Below, one piece after another: positions 1 to 8,335 of a stretch of DNA of 64,000 bases; the first letter of the stretch is position 1, and every line of letters begins with the position of its first letter. The notes under the pieces are model-generated. The model was not told the DNA's origin, did no database searches, and saw only the letters and a program-made list of their open reading frames with translations. The position numbers were made by a program, and so were the translations under genes. Where the stretch lies: positions 1,110,001 to 1,174,000 of the forward strand of contig NZ_CP118611.1 in NCBI RefSeq assembly GCF_028993555.1, in the 5' to 3' direction. The DNA comes from Ensifer adhaerens. Its GTDB lineage: Bacteria; Pseudomonadota; Alphaproteobacteria; Rhizobiales; Rhizobiaceae.

Positions 1-589
1 TACGCAACCCGGTATAGAGTGCTGTCCACGAACCGCAGGCGCCTTCGGGCAAGGAAAGTCCGTGGGTGAGATGCTCGATCTTTCTCAGATGTTCCACCTC
101 GTCGTCGTGCTCCCGGCGCATCTGCGCGATCGGATAGGAAATCGTCGCGTCGTCGCCGCGCTGCATCATCGGGAACAGCACAAGCTCTTCCTTCAGCATG
201 TGGCTTTCGAGCTCCTCCCGGAGCGCTTCCAGGGCTTGAGAAAGCCCAACCGGCGCCGACGGATGGCCGCCGTGCACACGTTCCACCTTCTGAGCCAGCG
301 GGATCAACCATGTGAGTTCGGCACGGTGCGTCTGGTGGTACCTGTGGAGGAGATGGGCGATAAGGTCGGCAGTCTCCTCGGGTGCATCTCGACTTGCGGC
401 CCGCTCCAGCGTTTCCAGTTCTGTCAACAAGGCCGAAGGGACGATGCCAGCCTTGAGCGCGGCTTCCGACAGCAACATCTTGCCGCCGCAACAGAAGCTG
501 ATGCCGTAGCGGCGGAAGAGTTCCGCGGCTCCCGGCAATTCGGCTGCGATCGTTGCGACTGTGCTTTCGAGGCTGAGGTTGGTCATCAT
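1..589 (-). CDS. ytfE: YtfE/RIC-family iron-sulfur cluster repair protein, 3' end cut by the window edge
   Basis: Di-iron hemerythrin-like protein of the RIC family (YtfE, ScdA, DnrN), which repairs iron-sulfur clusters damaged by nitric oxide or oxidants. Read on the minus strand from the ATG at 589, the product begins MMTNLSLESTVATIAAELPG. It has the N-terminal ScdA-type domain with the paired cysteines of FRRYGISFCCGGK, then a helical domain with the conserved histidines of HRYHQTHR, ELESHMLKEE and REHDDEVEH, and the LPEGACGSW motif just before the window edge. About 196 codons are visible; I estimate that 25 or so C-terminal residues are missing. An AGGAA ribosome site sits just upstream of the two tandem ATGs (589 and 586). 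No clear FNR/NnrR dyad was seen upstream. Confidence 0.93.
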   Translation of the reverse strand, partial: MMTNLSLESTVATIAAELPGAAELFRRYGISFCCGGKMLLSEAALKAGIVPSALLTELETLERAASRDAPEETADLIAHLLHRYHQTHRAELTWLIPLAQKVERVHGGHPSAPVGLSQALEALREELESHMLKEELVLFPMMQRGDDATISYPIAQMRREHDDEVEHLRKIEHLTHGLSLPEGACGSWTALYTGLR

Positions 590-1074
590 CTGTTCCTTGT
601 TGGATGCTTGCAGACGGGATCCACGCGGCGCCTGGAAAAAGTCGGACGCATTGAACCGACTAGAATTGAGCGCAACGCATGACGGTCGCCCCGGCGCCGG
701 CGACCTCCGGACTGCCGTGCAGTGCTGGGATCTTTCTTGACTAGGCGAGGGGAGGATTTTGGTCTTTGTGCTTGCGCAAACAACCAGAACCGCGCGTGCT
801 TCCGTCGTGATCTGACTGCCTCTTAGGCGCAGGCGTCAGGCATCCACGAGGCCGGCAAAGCCAGGTCGAAATCGTGTCTGTCTGGTTGGCACCAGCGCGG
901 TGAACAGTGATGATGCTTAACATAGAGCAACTGTCACGCTCGGGTCACGCGACAAGCAGACGAGGTCGCGCTAGGCTGCAGGGTCATTTCAAACCCTGCA
1001 ATGCCGCTCACAGCGCCTTCGCTTCCTTCAGCATGGCCAGCGCCGACACGGCATCCCGTATGGAGTGGAATATC
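590..1074. other. Intergenic region, no gene recognised
   Basis: This stretch separates the divergent ytfE-like gene and the DUF6894-like gene and must hold both promoters. I looked for an FNR/NnrR-type TTGAT-N4-ATCAA dyad, expected for a nitric-oxide-responsive repair gene, and found none. The short ORFs here have no recognisable sequence. Confidence 0.5.
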
Positions 1075-1332
1075 ATGCGCCGCTATCTGTTCAATATCTA
1101 TGCAGCAGGCGTCGTTAGCCGCGACGAAGTTGGCCGGAAATACCCATCAGACGGACCCGCAGTTGCCTATGGTCAAAGGATCGTCGACGAACTGACCAAG
1201 GACGACGATTATCGCGACGCCGTCATCGATGTGATCACGGCGTCGGGGCGTCTGGTTGCGCGACTGATCTCGAGCGAAGCACCGCTCGTGTATCATGTGG
1301 GGCAACCGACGCGACAGGTTTCGCTGCATTGA
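1075..1332 (+). CDS. Small DUF6894-like protein
   Basis: An 85-residue protein beginning MRRYLFNIYAAG. The pattern of an aromatic-rich first strand (RYLFNIY), an acidic turn (SRDEVGRKYPSD), a helix with alanine and Asp-Glu (VAYGQRIVDELTKDD) and a later strand with GRLVARL resembles the DUF6894 family, small proteins of unknown role common in rhizobia. The open frame extends upstream to 907, but 1075 is preferred: a GGAG ribosome site lies 9 bases before it, and family members begin M-x-RY. It stands alone and converges on the HPP-CBS gene. Function unknown. Confidence 0.7.
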   Translation: MRRYLFNIYAAGVVSRDEVGRKYPSDGPAVAYGQRIVDELTKDDDYRDAVIDVITASGRLVARLISSEAPLVYHVGQPTRQVSLH

Positions 1333-1353
1333 GCCAGCGCTGATCTTTTCGTC

Positions 1354-1384
1354 CCCGGGACGGACACCGTGGCTTGATCCCGGG
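1354..1384. terminator. Possible bidirectional terminator hairpin
   Basis: Inverted repeat CCCGGGA / TCCCGGG with a 17-base loop lies between two convergent genes. There is no T-run, so this is only a candidate. Confidence 0.3.
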
Positions 1385-1400
1385 TGGGGCGAAGTAGAGC

Positions 1401-2522
1401 TTACGCAGCCTGTTCGCGGCCTGAGTTGTGATCGAACAACGTCCGTGCTGCCGCGGCCAGCAGATCCGTTTGCGAAATCAGCCCCAGAACGCGATCATCG
1501 TCGTCGACAATGATGACTGCGTGAATTGATCCGCTGGTCAGCGCCGGGAGCAGGCTCATCGCCCGGTCGTCTTGGCGCGCAACCACTGGCGTCGCAACGT
1601 CGCCCCCGACGGTGGCGCCGGGTTCAGTCAACTCCCTCAGGCCGACAGTACCGACAAGCCTCTCGTTCCCATCCTTTACAGGTATGGTCCGGATATTGTG
1701 CTTGAGAAGCAAGGCGCGCGCGACCTCGCTGCTGTCGTCCTGATGGACGCAGATGACGTCGCGCGACATGATATCCCGGCACAGGATGTGGGGTGTCGCC
1801 CGTATTGCGGCCTGCAATTCCACCTGGCGCAGCACGCGATCAAGATCCTCCCGGCTGATATCGAACGTTTCATCCAACGCCTCGAGCGCAGCATCGACAT
1901 CCGCGCCAGTAAAGCCGACCCGACGACTGGCGGGCGGATCAATGGTCGCGTGCGTGTTTGCGGGCGGAGCGACGACGTGAGGGTAGTTGCGTCTCGCGAG
2001 CTTGTGAAAAAGGATCCCGAGGGCCACCAGCAGGCATGAATTGAGTGCGACGGGTACCAGCGGGAAGAGCAGGCCCCAACTCGCCACGACCGGGCCGCCC
2101 AGCACTGCCGTCAACGCAGCAGCGCCGCCGGGCGGATGCAGACAGCGGGTGAAAGACATCGCCGCAATCGCCAGCCCCACGGCGATACCGGTTGCGATCA
2201 GCGGATCCGGTACGAACATCGCTGAAAGCACACCCACGAAAGCGGAGATCGTATTGCCGCCGACGATTGACCACGGCTGGGCGAGCGGGCTTGCGGGAAC
2301 AGCAAATAGTAAAACCGCGGACGCGCCCATCGGCGCGACGATCAAGGGGAGGCTGGGACCGCCGCCAAAGATGCTACCGCTGATCATGCCGGTCAGGAGG
2401 ATACCAACCAATGCACCGAGACACGCAATCAGGCGCTCCCTCAATGTCGCACCAGCCAGGATCGGCGCGAAGAAACGACGGCCCGTCGGTTGCGGCGGCG
2501 GCTGATTGGGCGAATTGGTCAT
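1401..2522 (-). CDS. HPP-family membrane protein with C-terminal CBS pair
   Basis: A 373-residue protein. Residues 25-180 form an HPP domain of four or five membrane helices with the signature LHPPGGAAAL (HPP at 129-131) and the MGASAVLLFAVP segment. Residues about 245-372 form two CBS motifs (CRDIMSRDVICV... and VATPVVARQDD...VLGLISQTDLL). HPP proteins are inner-membrane proteins, and some act in nitrite transport; CBS pairs usually bind adenine nucleotides and gate the attached transporter. The open frame runs 45 codons further upstream into the LysR gene, but the ATG at 2522 has an AGGTGA ribosome site and begins only 4 bases after the LysR stop, so the two are probably co-transcribed. Substrate unknown. 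Confidence 0.88.
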   Translation of the reverse strand: MTNSPNQPPPQPTGRRFFAPILAGATLRERLIACLGALVGILLTGMISGSIFGGGPSLPLIVAPMGASAVLLFAVPASPLAQPWSIVGGNTISAFVGVLSAMFVPDPLIATGIAVGLAIAAMSFTRCLHPPGGAAALTAVLGGPVVASWGLLFPLVPVALNSCLLVALGILFHKLARRNYPHVVAPPANTHATIDPPASRRVGFTGADVDAALEALDETFDISREDLDRVLRQVELQAAIRATPHILCRDIMSRDVICVHQDDSSEVARALLLKHNIRTIPVKDGNERLVGTVGLRELTEPGATVGGDVATPVVARQDDRAMSLLPALTSGSIHAVIIVDDDDRVLGLISQTDLLAAAARTLFDHNSGREQAA

Positions 2523-2526
2523 GCAG

Positions 2527-3438
2527 TCACCTGTGCTTGGCAGTGCGTAGCTTAGAATTCTCAGTGGACCCGGCGTCAGCGAGCAATGCGTGGCGCAGGA
2601 TTTCGATCGCAGGGGAGCTGGCCGCCCTACGATAGATGAGCAGTGTCTGAATTTCACCCAACGAATGGGTTTGGGGGGAGCCTGGCCAGTCCATCAGTTC
2701 GAACACGGAGCGTGGCACTACACCGATTGCATCACCCGCGGCAACGCTCGCCAGTATGGCGTGATAGGAGGAAACCTCTTTGGTCGCAATCGTTGGCGAA
2801 GGACGAGCCCACTGTTCCGCGACACGACGATAGGTGCATCCAGGTTCAAGCGCCGCTAGCCAGTTCACGCGCACGTCCAGTGCCGTTGTGATCGGCGGAT
2901 GCGACGCGGGCAAGACGATCAATATGTCTTCGCGGTAAATCGCTTCGCCATCGAGGTCGGCGACCAGCTCGGGTCGCGGGATCGCAAGATCGCTTGGCAA
3001 ACGAGCGATCAGCGCACAGTCGATCTCCTCCGCAAGCACTGCCCGGGTCAGTTCCGCCGTCGAACCTATGGTGAGCCTCAGCGCCAATTCCGGGTGCGTT
3101 CGATTGATCGTCTGCAGGACCGGCGGAAGGCGGCTGGCAGCGGTACTCTCCATGCTGCCAAGCCGCAAGGCTTCAGGCACCGTCGTCGGCTTCAGCGCGT
3201 TGCAGGCTTCGTCACGGAGCGCCACCAGCCGGGTGGCATAGGAGCGGAAAACACGTCCCTCGCGCGTCAGCGTCATCTTCTTGCCGTCGCGGTTGAACAG
3301 GCCGACGCCCAGTTCTTCCTCAAGTGCGCGAATACGGTTGGTGACGTTGGACGGCGCACGGCCAATTTCGGCGGCGGTATGGGTCACGCTGGTGCGCTCG
3401 GCTACCAGCAGGAAGATCTCAAGGCTCGTGAAGTCCAT
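2527..3438 (-). CDS. LysR-family transcriptional regulator
   Basis: A 303-residue LysR regulator. The N-terminal winged helix is residues 1-60 (MDFTSLEIFLLVAERTSVTH, then AAEIGRAPSNVTNRIRALEEELGV with the typical LF-R continuation). The rest is the periplasmic-binding-like effector domain, with RLGSMEST opening the first lobe. It precedes the HPP-CBS gene by 4 bases on the same strand, so it may control that transporter and itself. It is divergent from the folate cyclo-ligase gene, with 117 bases between the starts. Effector unknown. Confidence 0.92.
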   Translation of the reverse strand: MDFTSLEIFLLVAERTSVTHTAAEIGRAPSNVTNRIRALEEELGVGLFNRDGKKMTLTREGRVFRSYATRLVALRDEACNALKPTTVPEALRLGSMESTAASRLPPVLQTINRTHPELALRLTIGSTAELTRAVLAEEIDCALIARLPSDLAIPRPELVADLDGEAIYREDILIVLPASHPPITTALDVRVNWLAALEPGCTYRRVAEQWARPSPTIATKEVSSYHAILASVAAGDAIGVVPRSVFELMDWPGSPQTHSLGEIQTLLIYRRAASSPAIEILRHALLADAGSTENSKLRTAKHR

Positions 3439-3555
3439 TTCATCTACTATAGGGAATGAAGCTGCGTTATTGTTCTCGAATAGGAAATGATAATCAAGGT
3501 GAGGTCGTGAAACTGCGTTCGAAACATTTCCCGAAACGGAGAAGGGCCATCGACC

Positions 3556-4269
3556 ATGTGCACGTCTGATGAGGATGATATTCCCCCACGCTTTTCGTCA
3601 CCGCCGTGCCTGATGCACGAGGTGGATCCAGCCTATATGGGGCTGGCGTTTCCGGAGGCGCTCTCGATCGCGCAGTGGCGGGAGCAGGAAAGAAAGAGAT
3701 TGATACCCGCGCGACAGGGCATTCCGAGTGTAGAACGGTCCGCACGGACAGACGCGATCGTCTCTGCGCTCGACCAACTTCTGGCCAACGTTCGAGGCGA
3801 AACGATCTCGCTATACTGGCCGTTCCGTGGGGAGCCGGATCTACGCGCCTGGATGAACACGCTTATTGCCCGGGGCGCTGACTGCGCGTTGCCGCTGGTC
3901 CTCGCCAAGGGCAAGCCTCTCGGCTTTAGATCCTGGCGCGCGGGCGAAGCGATTGAGCGAGGGGTTTGGGGGATCCCCTTTCCGTCGAAGGGGCGGGATG
4001 TTCGGCCAACGATCGTCATCGCACCCGTCGTCGGTTTCGATGAAAGCGGTTATCGCTTGGGTTATGGCGGCGGCTATTACGATCGCACACTCGCCGTCCT
4101 TCAGCCGAAGCCGTTCGTGATCGGTGTCGGCTTCGAACAGCAAAGAATGGAGAGCATCAGACCGCAATGGCACGACATCGCGATGGATGCGATCGTGACC
4201 GAAGGACGAACGGTTTCATGCGCCCGAGCTCAAACGCCCGACGGTGCGAGTTCTGCGAACTGCAGATAG
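3556..4269 (+). CDS. 5-formyltetrahydrofolate cyclo-ligase family protein
   Basis: A 237-residue member of the family that converts 5-formyl-THF to 5,10-methenyl-THF using ATP. The family signature GYGGGYYDR is at residues 169-177, preceded by the conserved APVVGFDESGYRLG strand-loop. The N-terminal half carries the ISLYWPFRGEPDL strand and an R/K-rich helix (WREQERKRLIPARQ) that contacts ATP in the family. The first 30 residues are an unusual N-terminal extension. The ATG at 3556 has a GGAGAAGGG ribosome site, but a start nearer residue 28 cannot be excluded. Its 3' end overlaps the convergent membrane-protein gene by 40 bases. Confidence 0.88.
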   Translation: MCTSDEDDIPPRFSSPPCLMHEVDPAYMGLAFPEALSIAQWREQERKRLIPARQGIPSVERSARTDAIVSALDQLLANVRGETISLYWPFRGEPDLRAWMNTLIARGADCALPLVLAKGKPLGFRSWRAGEAIERGVWGIPFPSKGRDVRPTIVIAPVVGFDESGYRLGYGGGYYDRTLAVLQPKPFVIGVGFEQQRMESIRPQWHDIAMDAIVTEGRTVSCARAQTPDGASSANCR

Positions 4270-4559
4270 ATGCCGAGCGAAAGGATAGCGACGGCAAGCG
4301 CAACGCTTCGTGAGGCGAACCGCGCCGCCAGCCATGAGAGCGCTATGCCGACAATGACTGCCATTGCACCGAGCGATGGCCCCTGATGACTGAAAGCCAA
4401 TCCTAGAGCGGTCAATCCAGCTGACATCGCGAGCGTCATTCGCACCGCATCGCCGCCCGATTGCTGGCTGCGGTCAATGCGCGCGAAACTCAGCTCCGTC
4501 AGGCTGAAGGCCATTGAAACGCTCAGCAGCAGCGATAGCAGCACCCCACTCAACATCAT
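4230..4559 (-). CDS. Small integral membrane protein, unknown function
   Basis: A 109-residue protein that is almost entirely hydrophobic, with about three or four membrane helices (residues 2-22, 42-60, 65-82 and 86-104). It has a short polar loop with FARIDRSQQSGGD after the first helix. AGGGGAA lies 7 bases before the ATG pair at 4559. I do not recognise a named family. It overlaps the cyclo-ligase gene tail to tail. Confidence 0.65.
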   Translation of the reverse strand: MMLSGVLLSLLLSVSMAFSLTELSFARIDRSQQSGGDAVRMTLAMSAGLTALGLAFSHQGPSLGAMAVIVGIALSWLAARFASRSVALAVAILSLGIYLQFAELAPSGV

Positions 4560-4891
4560 TCGACATTCCCCTGGTTGGATGTTTCAGACGATGTGAAGCA
4601 AGAGTTGGGCCATCTGAAATGGCGTTGCATTTGCGCGACCGCGCGCCCGATCTGCGGCAAAGACCGGGCATTCCCAGGCAAACTGCACGTTCGTTGTGCA
4701 AATCAAGCTGGCGCGGCGGTCCGGACATGATCCGCTTTTGGTCACGCCCGCCTTGCCGTCAGACGGACATGCGAAGCAAGTCGTGGCGATACCTGCAGTT
4801 CAGCGTCGCGCTCGATGCAAGGGTCAGGTGCTGTTTTCGTGTTTTGCGTGTAGGCTTGTGGTTCGCTTCTAGAGGCAACCGGGAGGGTGTC
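4560..4891. other. Intergenic region before the dodecin gene
   Basis: About 330 bases with no supported gene. It must hold the promoter of the membrane-protein gene to the left and of dodecin to the right. An open frame runs through it into dodecin, but its translation is arginine- and cysteine-rich noise and lacks a ribosome site. Confidence 0.4.
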
Positions 4892-5101
4892 ATGAGTGAC
4901 CATGTCTACAAGAAGGTGGAACTTGTCGGCAGTTCAAAGTCTTCCGTCACGGAGGCGATCGAAACGGCGATCGCGCGGGCTTCGAAAACCATGAGAAATC
5001 TCGAATGGTTCGAGGTCGATCAGATCCGGGGCCACATCAAGGATGGCGAAGTGGCCCACTACCAGGTGGTCATGAAGGTCGGTTTCCGGATCGACGACTG
5101 A
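4892..5101 (+). CDS. Dodecin, flavin-binding storage protein
   Basis: A 69-residue dodecin. These proteins assemble as hollow dodecamers that bind flavin pairs and buffer free FMN/FAD/riboflavin. The sequence fits the family closely: MSDHVYKKVELVGSSKSS, a helix EAIETAIARASKTMRNLEWF with the flavin-stacking Trp, then EVDQIRGHI and the last strand YQVVMKVGFRID. The open frame extends upstream, but the ATG at 4892 has a GGGAGGG ribosome site and gives the standard family length. Confidence 0.95.
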   Translation: MSDHVYKKVELVGSSKSSVTEAIETAIARASKTMRNLEWFEVDQIRGHIKDGEVAHYQVVMKVGFRIDD

Positions 5102-5283
5102 CCCACGACCGGGCTGGTCTGCGGCGCTTGCCAGTTACTTGGATCTGTCGACTCTGCTAATCGGGTCGGACAACGCGTTGGCGCTCGCCCGAAACGAGGT
5201 CGTGCCGGTGTCGTGAATTGTTGCCCGGTCGAACAGGATGACGGAATGGAAGCCGTCCGCGGTCAAACGCGCTCCATGGATGG

Positions 5284-5910
5284 ATGAAGATGGCTGAACG
5301 ACGATACGGCGAAGCGCCGCCGAAGACAGAGATTACGATTGCCGGTGCGGACTGGTACGGCCGGCAGATCGATCGCGAGCGTCATCAGAACACTCTGTTC
5401 GTCGATCTTGACCTGACCGAAGCGCAGACCGTTGGCATCGTCTTTCAAGAATGCACTTTCCGGCGGGCGCGTTTCAATGCCTCGTCGCATCAGGCGGGGG
5501 CCTTCGTAAACTGCACCTTCGTGTCCTGCAAATTCTTCGACAGCCGGTTTACCGAGTGCAAGTTCGTCGGCAGCATGTTCGATGCATGCGACCTCGACCA
5601 GATGCAGGTGTCAGGCGGCGACTGGTCTTTCGTGGGTTTGCCCGGCGCCGGTCTCGGCCGCGCATCCTTCAAGGAAACCCGCTTGCGGGAGGCAGACCTA
5701 ACCGGTGCCTCCTGCAAGGGTGGCTCGCTGAGAGACGCCGATCTCTCCGGCGCGTGGCTGCACGGTGTCGATTTTTCAGCCTGTGACCTCAGGGGCAGCG
5801 ACCTCAGTGCGATCGAACCGGAGAACGTGCACCTCAAAGGCGCGATCATCACAATCGACCAAACCATCACCATCGCCGAAGCATTGGGCCTCGACGTGCG
5901 AAGGAAATGA
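5284..5910 (+). CDS. Pentapeptide-repeat protein
   Basis: A 208-residue protein. From about residue 40 to 195 it contains runs of the A(D/N)LXX pentapeptide type, for example CTFRRARFNAS, CKFFDSRFTECKFVGSMF, DLTGASCKGGSLRDADLSGA and CDLRGSDLSAIEPENVHLKGA, which fold as a right-handed quadrilateral helix. Many such proteins have no known role; a few protect DNA gyrase from quinolones. Nothing here shows which applies. It has no signal peptide, so it is probably cytoplasmic. Confidence 0.85.
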   Translation: MKMAERRYGEAPPKTEITIAGADWYGRQIDRERHQNTLFVDLDLTEAQTVGIVFQECTFRRARFNASSHQAGAFVNCTFVSCKFFDSRFTECKFVGSMFDACDLDQMQVSGGDWSFVGLPGAGLGRASFKETRLREADLTGASCKGGSLRDADLSGAWLHGVDFSACDLRGSDLSAIEPENVHLKGAIITIDQTITIAEALGLDVRRK

Positions 5911-6119
5911 GCCTGCCAACACTGGATGCGTTGATGGAGGACTGGTGCGAACACTTGCGTTCAGGCCGACGTGAAGGCCGATTTGTGGCAGGCGTAAGGT
6001 GGGCCCTTCAGGCCGCGAACCACATGCCAGATCTGCGGCGGATCGCGAGCAATCACCCTTCATTTAAATATGCGGCGCACGCCGTTCTCGCGAAACCGGC
6101 AGCACCCCGGCGGCTCAGG

Positions 6120-6326
6120 TCACTCCTCGGTCAGGCCGTCAAAAACTTCGAGCATGGCATCGCTAATCGCTTTGCCGAGCGCGGCCGCCGTTTCGCCGAG
6201 CGTTTGCTCATTCATGTCGCGCGCTGCCATAGCAAAGGCGGCGCCCTCGGCCGTAACAATTTCCTGGGCGCGCTGGATTGCCCAGAGTGCGAAGTCGCTG
6301 CGACCGCTGATCTCGACGGTTTCCAT
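6120..6326 (-). CDS. Small acidic conserved-looking protein
   Basis: A 68-residue protein beginning METVEISGRSDFALWAIQ, rich in Ala and Glu, predicted as mostly amphipathic helices, with no membrane segment or cysteine. A perfect AGGAGA lies 6 bases before the ATG, which makes this frame much more likely than the 143-codon open frame on the opposite strand (5907-6338). Family not recognised. Confidence 0.6.
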   Translation of the reverse strand: METVEISGRSDFALWAIQRAQEIVTAEGAAFAMAARDMNEQTLGETAAALGKAISDAMLEVFDGLTEE

Positions 6327-6589
6327 GATTTCTCCTGATTGGATTGAGTGAATGACTTATAGCCGATCTAGCAAACATTGGGGCCGCGCGCAGGGGCCGG
6401 TTCGAAAGATCCACATCCGTCTCGCCACGACGTGATCATTTCGGCCGAGAAGAAGCAGGGCAGTCGGCACTCCGTCGTCTCAAGGACGGAGAACGGGCGA
6501 TCGCACAACCAACCAATAGGCACAAACTGCGACACCGAGATCAGCACCGCCTAGCCCAAGTTGAGGGGTTCGCCACCCGGCCGCGTGCG

Positions 6590-6760
6590 TCACTTTCCGA
6601 TTGCCTGTGGGATGTAAACGACAACCCGATCACCACCGTCCGAAAATGCGCCCCCGACGGCGAGATAGGCGGTTAAGGCTAAGGCTGAAAGGAGCATGAT
6701 TCCGACCGGCAGTCCGGTTGATGCCCTTTGTTCCGGCCAACGCTCCCTGTCATACATCAT
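6590..6760 (-). CDS. 56-residue single-pass membrane protein
   Basis: A small ORF with tandem ATGs at 6760 and 6757 and an AAAGGA ribosome site just upstream. The product has a charged N-terminus (MMYDRERWPEQRAS), one hydrophobic helix at about residues 18-38 (VGIMLLSALALTAYLAVGGA) and a short polar tail ending VVVYIPQAIGK. The layout of charged start, one TM and short tail is what a real small membrane protein would show, but I know of no family match. Confidence 0.5.
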   Translation of the reverse strand: MMYDRERWPEQRASTGLPVGIMLLSALALTAYLAVGGAFSDGGDRVVVYIPQAIGK

Positions 6761-7218
6761 CGGTTCCTTTCATGGCGCTTCAGCATCGGGCGATGGCGCC
6801 CCGCGCAGTAGGAACGCCGAACGACGGGGAGGGTTCCCGACCCGCCGTAATTGAACGGAAACAGGGGGCCATCGGGCACTCGAGACCGGCCGCGCCCCAT
6901 CAGGTCGGCCTTGCTTTCGTCTGTTGAGGACCAAAGGATCAATCAGCGCCGGCGACTGCTTGGGAAGCGCTGCTGCGCGTGTGTCTCATCGACAGGGTGA
7001 CATCCGGTATCGAATCGCTTCTTTTCGGCGGCGGTTGTTGGCGGCGCGCTGATGGCCACGAGATGGACCGGAAAGCTGCTGTCGGCGAACCGGCTATCCC
7101 GATTTGGAGCATTTTTCTTGGAAAGCTCGTCCACTGCATAAAGTTGTAGGTACCCAGGAAATGGAATATCCATAAACTCGCGCTAGACCGATCGACATTG
7201 GTGAATCGGGAGCGGTGG
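6761..7218. other. Intergenic region upstream of the degenerate GGDEF gene
   Basis: About 460 bases with no convincing gene. A 76-codon frame on the minus strand (6943-7173, starting MDIPFPGYLQLYAVDELSKK) has moderately protein-like composition but no ribosome site, so I leave it uncalled. Confidence 0.35.
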
Positions 7219-7980
7219 ATGCGAAGAGAAGTGCAATTCAACGGGCAAAGGGACTGGCGAATCGCGCAATATGTCATCGGTGGCATTATTGGTTTCGCCG
7301 TACTCGCCCAGGTTTTGGTCTATCTCAGCCTCGTCGCTCTCGTTGATCGGCCCTATGCCGCCGCCGTAGTTGGCGCCGCGTTGATCTCCCTGTTGATGGG
7401 CGTGCCGCTGATCGTCGTGGCGGCGACCCAGTTTCGCCGGGCACAGCGCCTTCGCAACCAGATCAATCATGTCGTCGCCCACGACGCCACGACGGGCTGC
7501 GTAACCGGCCGCGGGCTGGTCCAGCAGGTCAACGGCCTCGAGCGCCGCCGGCAACGCGCCGGCGAAGAGCTCCACGGAGCACTCATCCATCTCAGGATCA
7601 ACAACCTCGATGATGTCGGTGCGGCTTTCGGCCCGGCCTGGAGCGAGGAACTGCTCCAGTTCGTCGCGTCCACGATCAGCACCTCGGTGCGGCGCGACGA
7701 CATCGTTGCGCGAACCGGCCCTGCGAGCTTCGACGTCCTTTTGGTCGGCGCCAGCGAACAAGATGCCGAGCAGGTCTCCATCCGCCTGACGAAGGCTTTG
7801 GCTTCGGCACACTTCTCGGCAGACGGCAGCAAGGTCGATCTGGCCCTCAGCGTCGGCGGCGCATTGTTCGACGGCAGCGTCGACCTCGAACGGTTGCGCC
7901 GTGCGGCAGCATCCGAGACTGTCCTGGTTGCCGGCGAGGGAACCCAAACCGTCGATTTCGTCCGGCTCCCCTCCGCCTGA
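7219..7980 (+). CDS. Two-TM protein with degenerate GGDEF domain
   Basis: A 253-residue protein with two adjacent membrane helices (about residues 18-42 and 46-70) and a cytoplasmic GGDEF-fold domain from about residue 87 (HDATTGCVTGRGL, the usual opening of the fold) to the end. The catalytic signature is lost: where an active diguanylate cyclase has RxGGDEF, this protein has ARTGPASFDVLL (167-171 = GPASF). It therefore should not make c-di-GMP but could sense, scaffold or bind nucleotide. The open frame begins at a TTG at 7198, but the ATG at 7219 has GGGAG six bases upstream. It lies directly before the secretion operon on the same strand, across 355 bases. Confidence 0.8.
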   Translation: MRREVQFNGQRDWRIAQYVIGGIIGFAVLAQVLVYLSLVALVDRPYAAAVVGAALISLLMGVPLIVVAATQFRRAQRLRNQINHVVAHDATTGCVTGRGLVQQVNGLERRRQRAGEELHGALIHLRINNLDDVGAAFGPAWSEELLQFVASTISTSVRRDDIVARTGPASFDVLLVGASEQDAEQVSIRLTKALASAHFSADGSKVDLALSVGGALFDGSVDLERLRRAAASETVLVAGEGTQTVDFVRLPSA

Positions 7981-8335
7981 TTTGGCGGGCGCCAGGGTCA
8001 GTGCCGAAAAGACGGGTAATCTCCGCTCGCAGCGGCTGAGGCTAAACTATTGTATCGCGCAGACGTTGAGTCGTCGGCAACGTTGCAGTCGCCTGATACT
8101 TCTTGCGGCCCAGAGCACTTGCCGCCGATTTATTTATTTCAATAGGTTACGGTTTCGTTGACTGGCGTACGGATGTTCCATTTTTGCAACATAGCCGTGC
8201 GAAAGCTTGGGACGCTACGGAACCACCCCAAAATTGGTGACCGCCATATATTACCTCTGTATTATCTATCAATAAATTTAGGCAGTTCTAGCGCACGCTC
8301 GGATTAACCAGCATGACGTACTGATTGCGAGGGGG
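7981..8335. promoter_or_regulatory. AT-rich promoter region of the type I secretion operon
   Basis: This region turns strongly AT-rich toward its right end (CCATATATTACC, GTATTATCTATC, AATAAATTTA), in contrast to the GC-rich genes around it. That suggests a regulated promoter, possibly a target of an AT-preferring regulator such as MucR or H-NS-like proteins. It contains the 14-bp sequence shared with the adhesin promoter at 8227-8240. Confidence 0.5.
8227..8240 (+). promoter_or_regulatory. Candidate operator shared with the adhesin promoter
   Basis: The sequence CCCAAAATTGGTGA occurs here, 96 bases before the TolC start codon, and as its exact reverse complement at 15368-15381, 105 bases before the adhesin start codon. 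Its core CCAA-N2-TTGG is symmetric, as protein-binding sites often are. That it is an operator is inferred. Confidence 0.45.

Noticed and set aside
62-682. Plus-strand 206-codon frame at the left edge
   Set aside because: The minus strand encodes a clear RIC/YtfE protein across the same bases, with its cysteine pair and histidine motifs.
590-760. FNR/NnrR-type site upstream of the ytfE-like gene
   Set aside because: I looked for TTGAT-N4-ATCAA or close relatives because nitric-oxide repair genes often have one; none was found.
5907-6338. 143-codon plus-strand frame overlapping the stop of the pentapeptide gene
   Set aside because: The ATGA overlap is attractive, but the second half is antisense to a better-supported small protein and the translation shows no fold-like pattern.
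6943-7173. 76-codon minus-strand frame starting MDIPFPGYLQL
   Set aside because: No ribosome site or family match; composition is only moderately protein-like.
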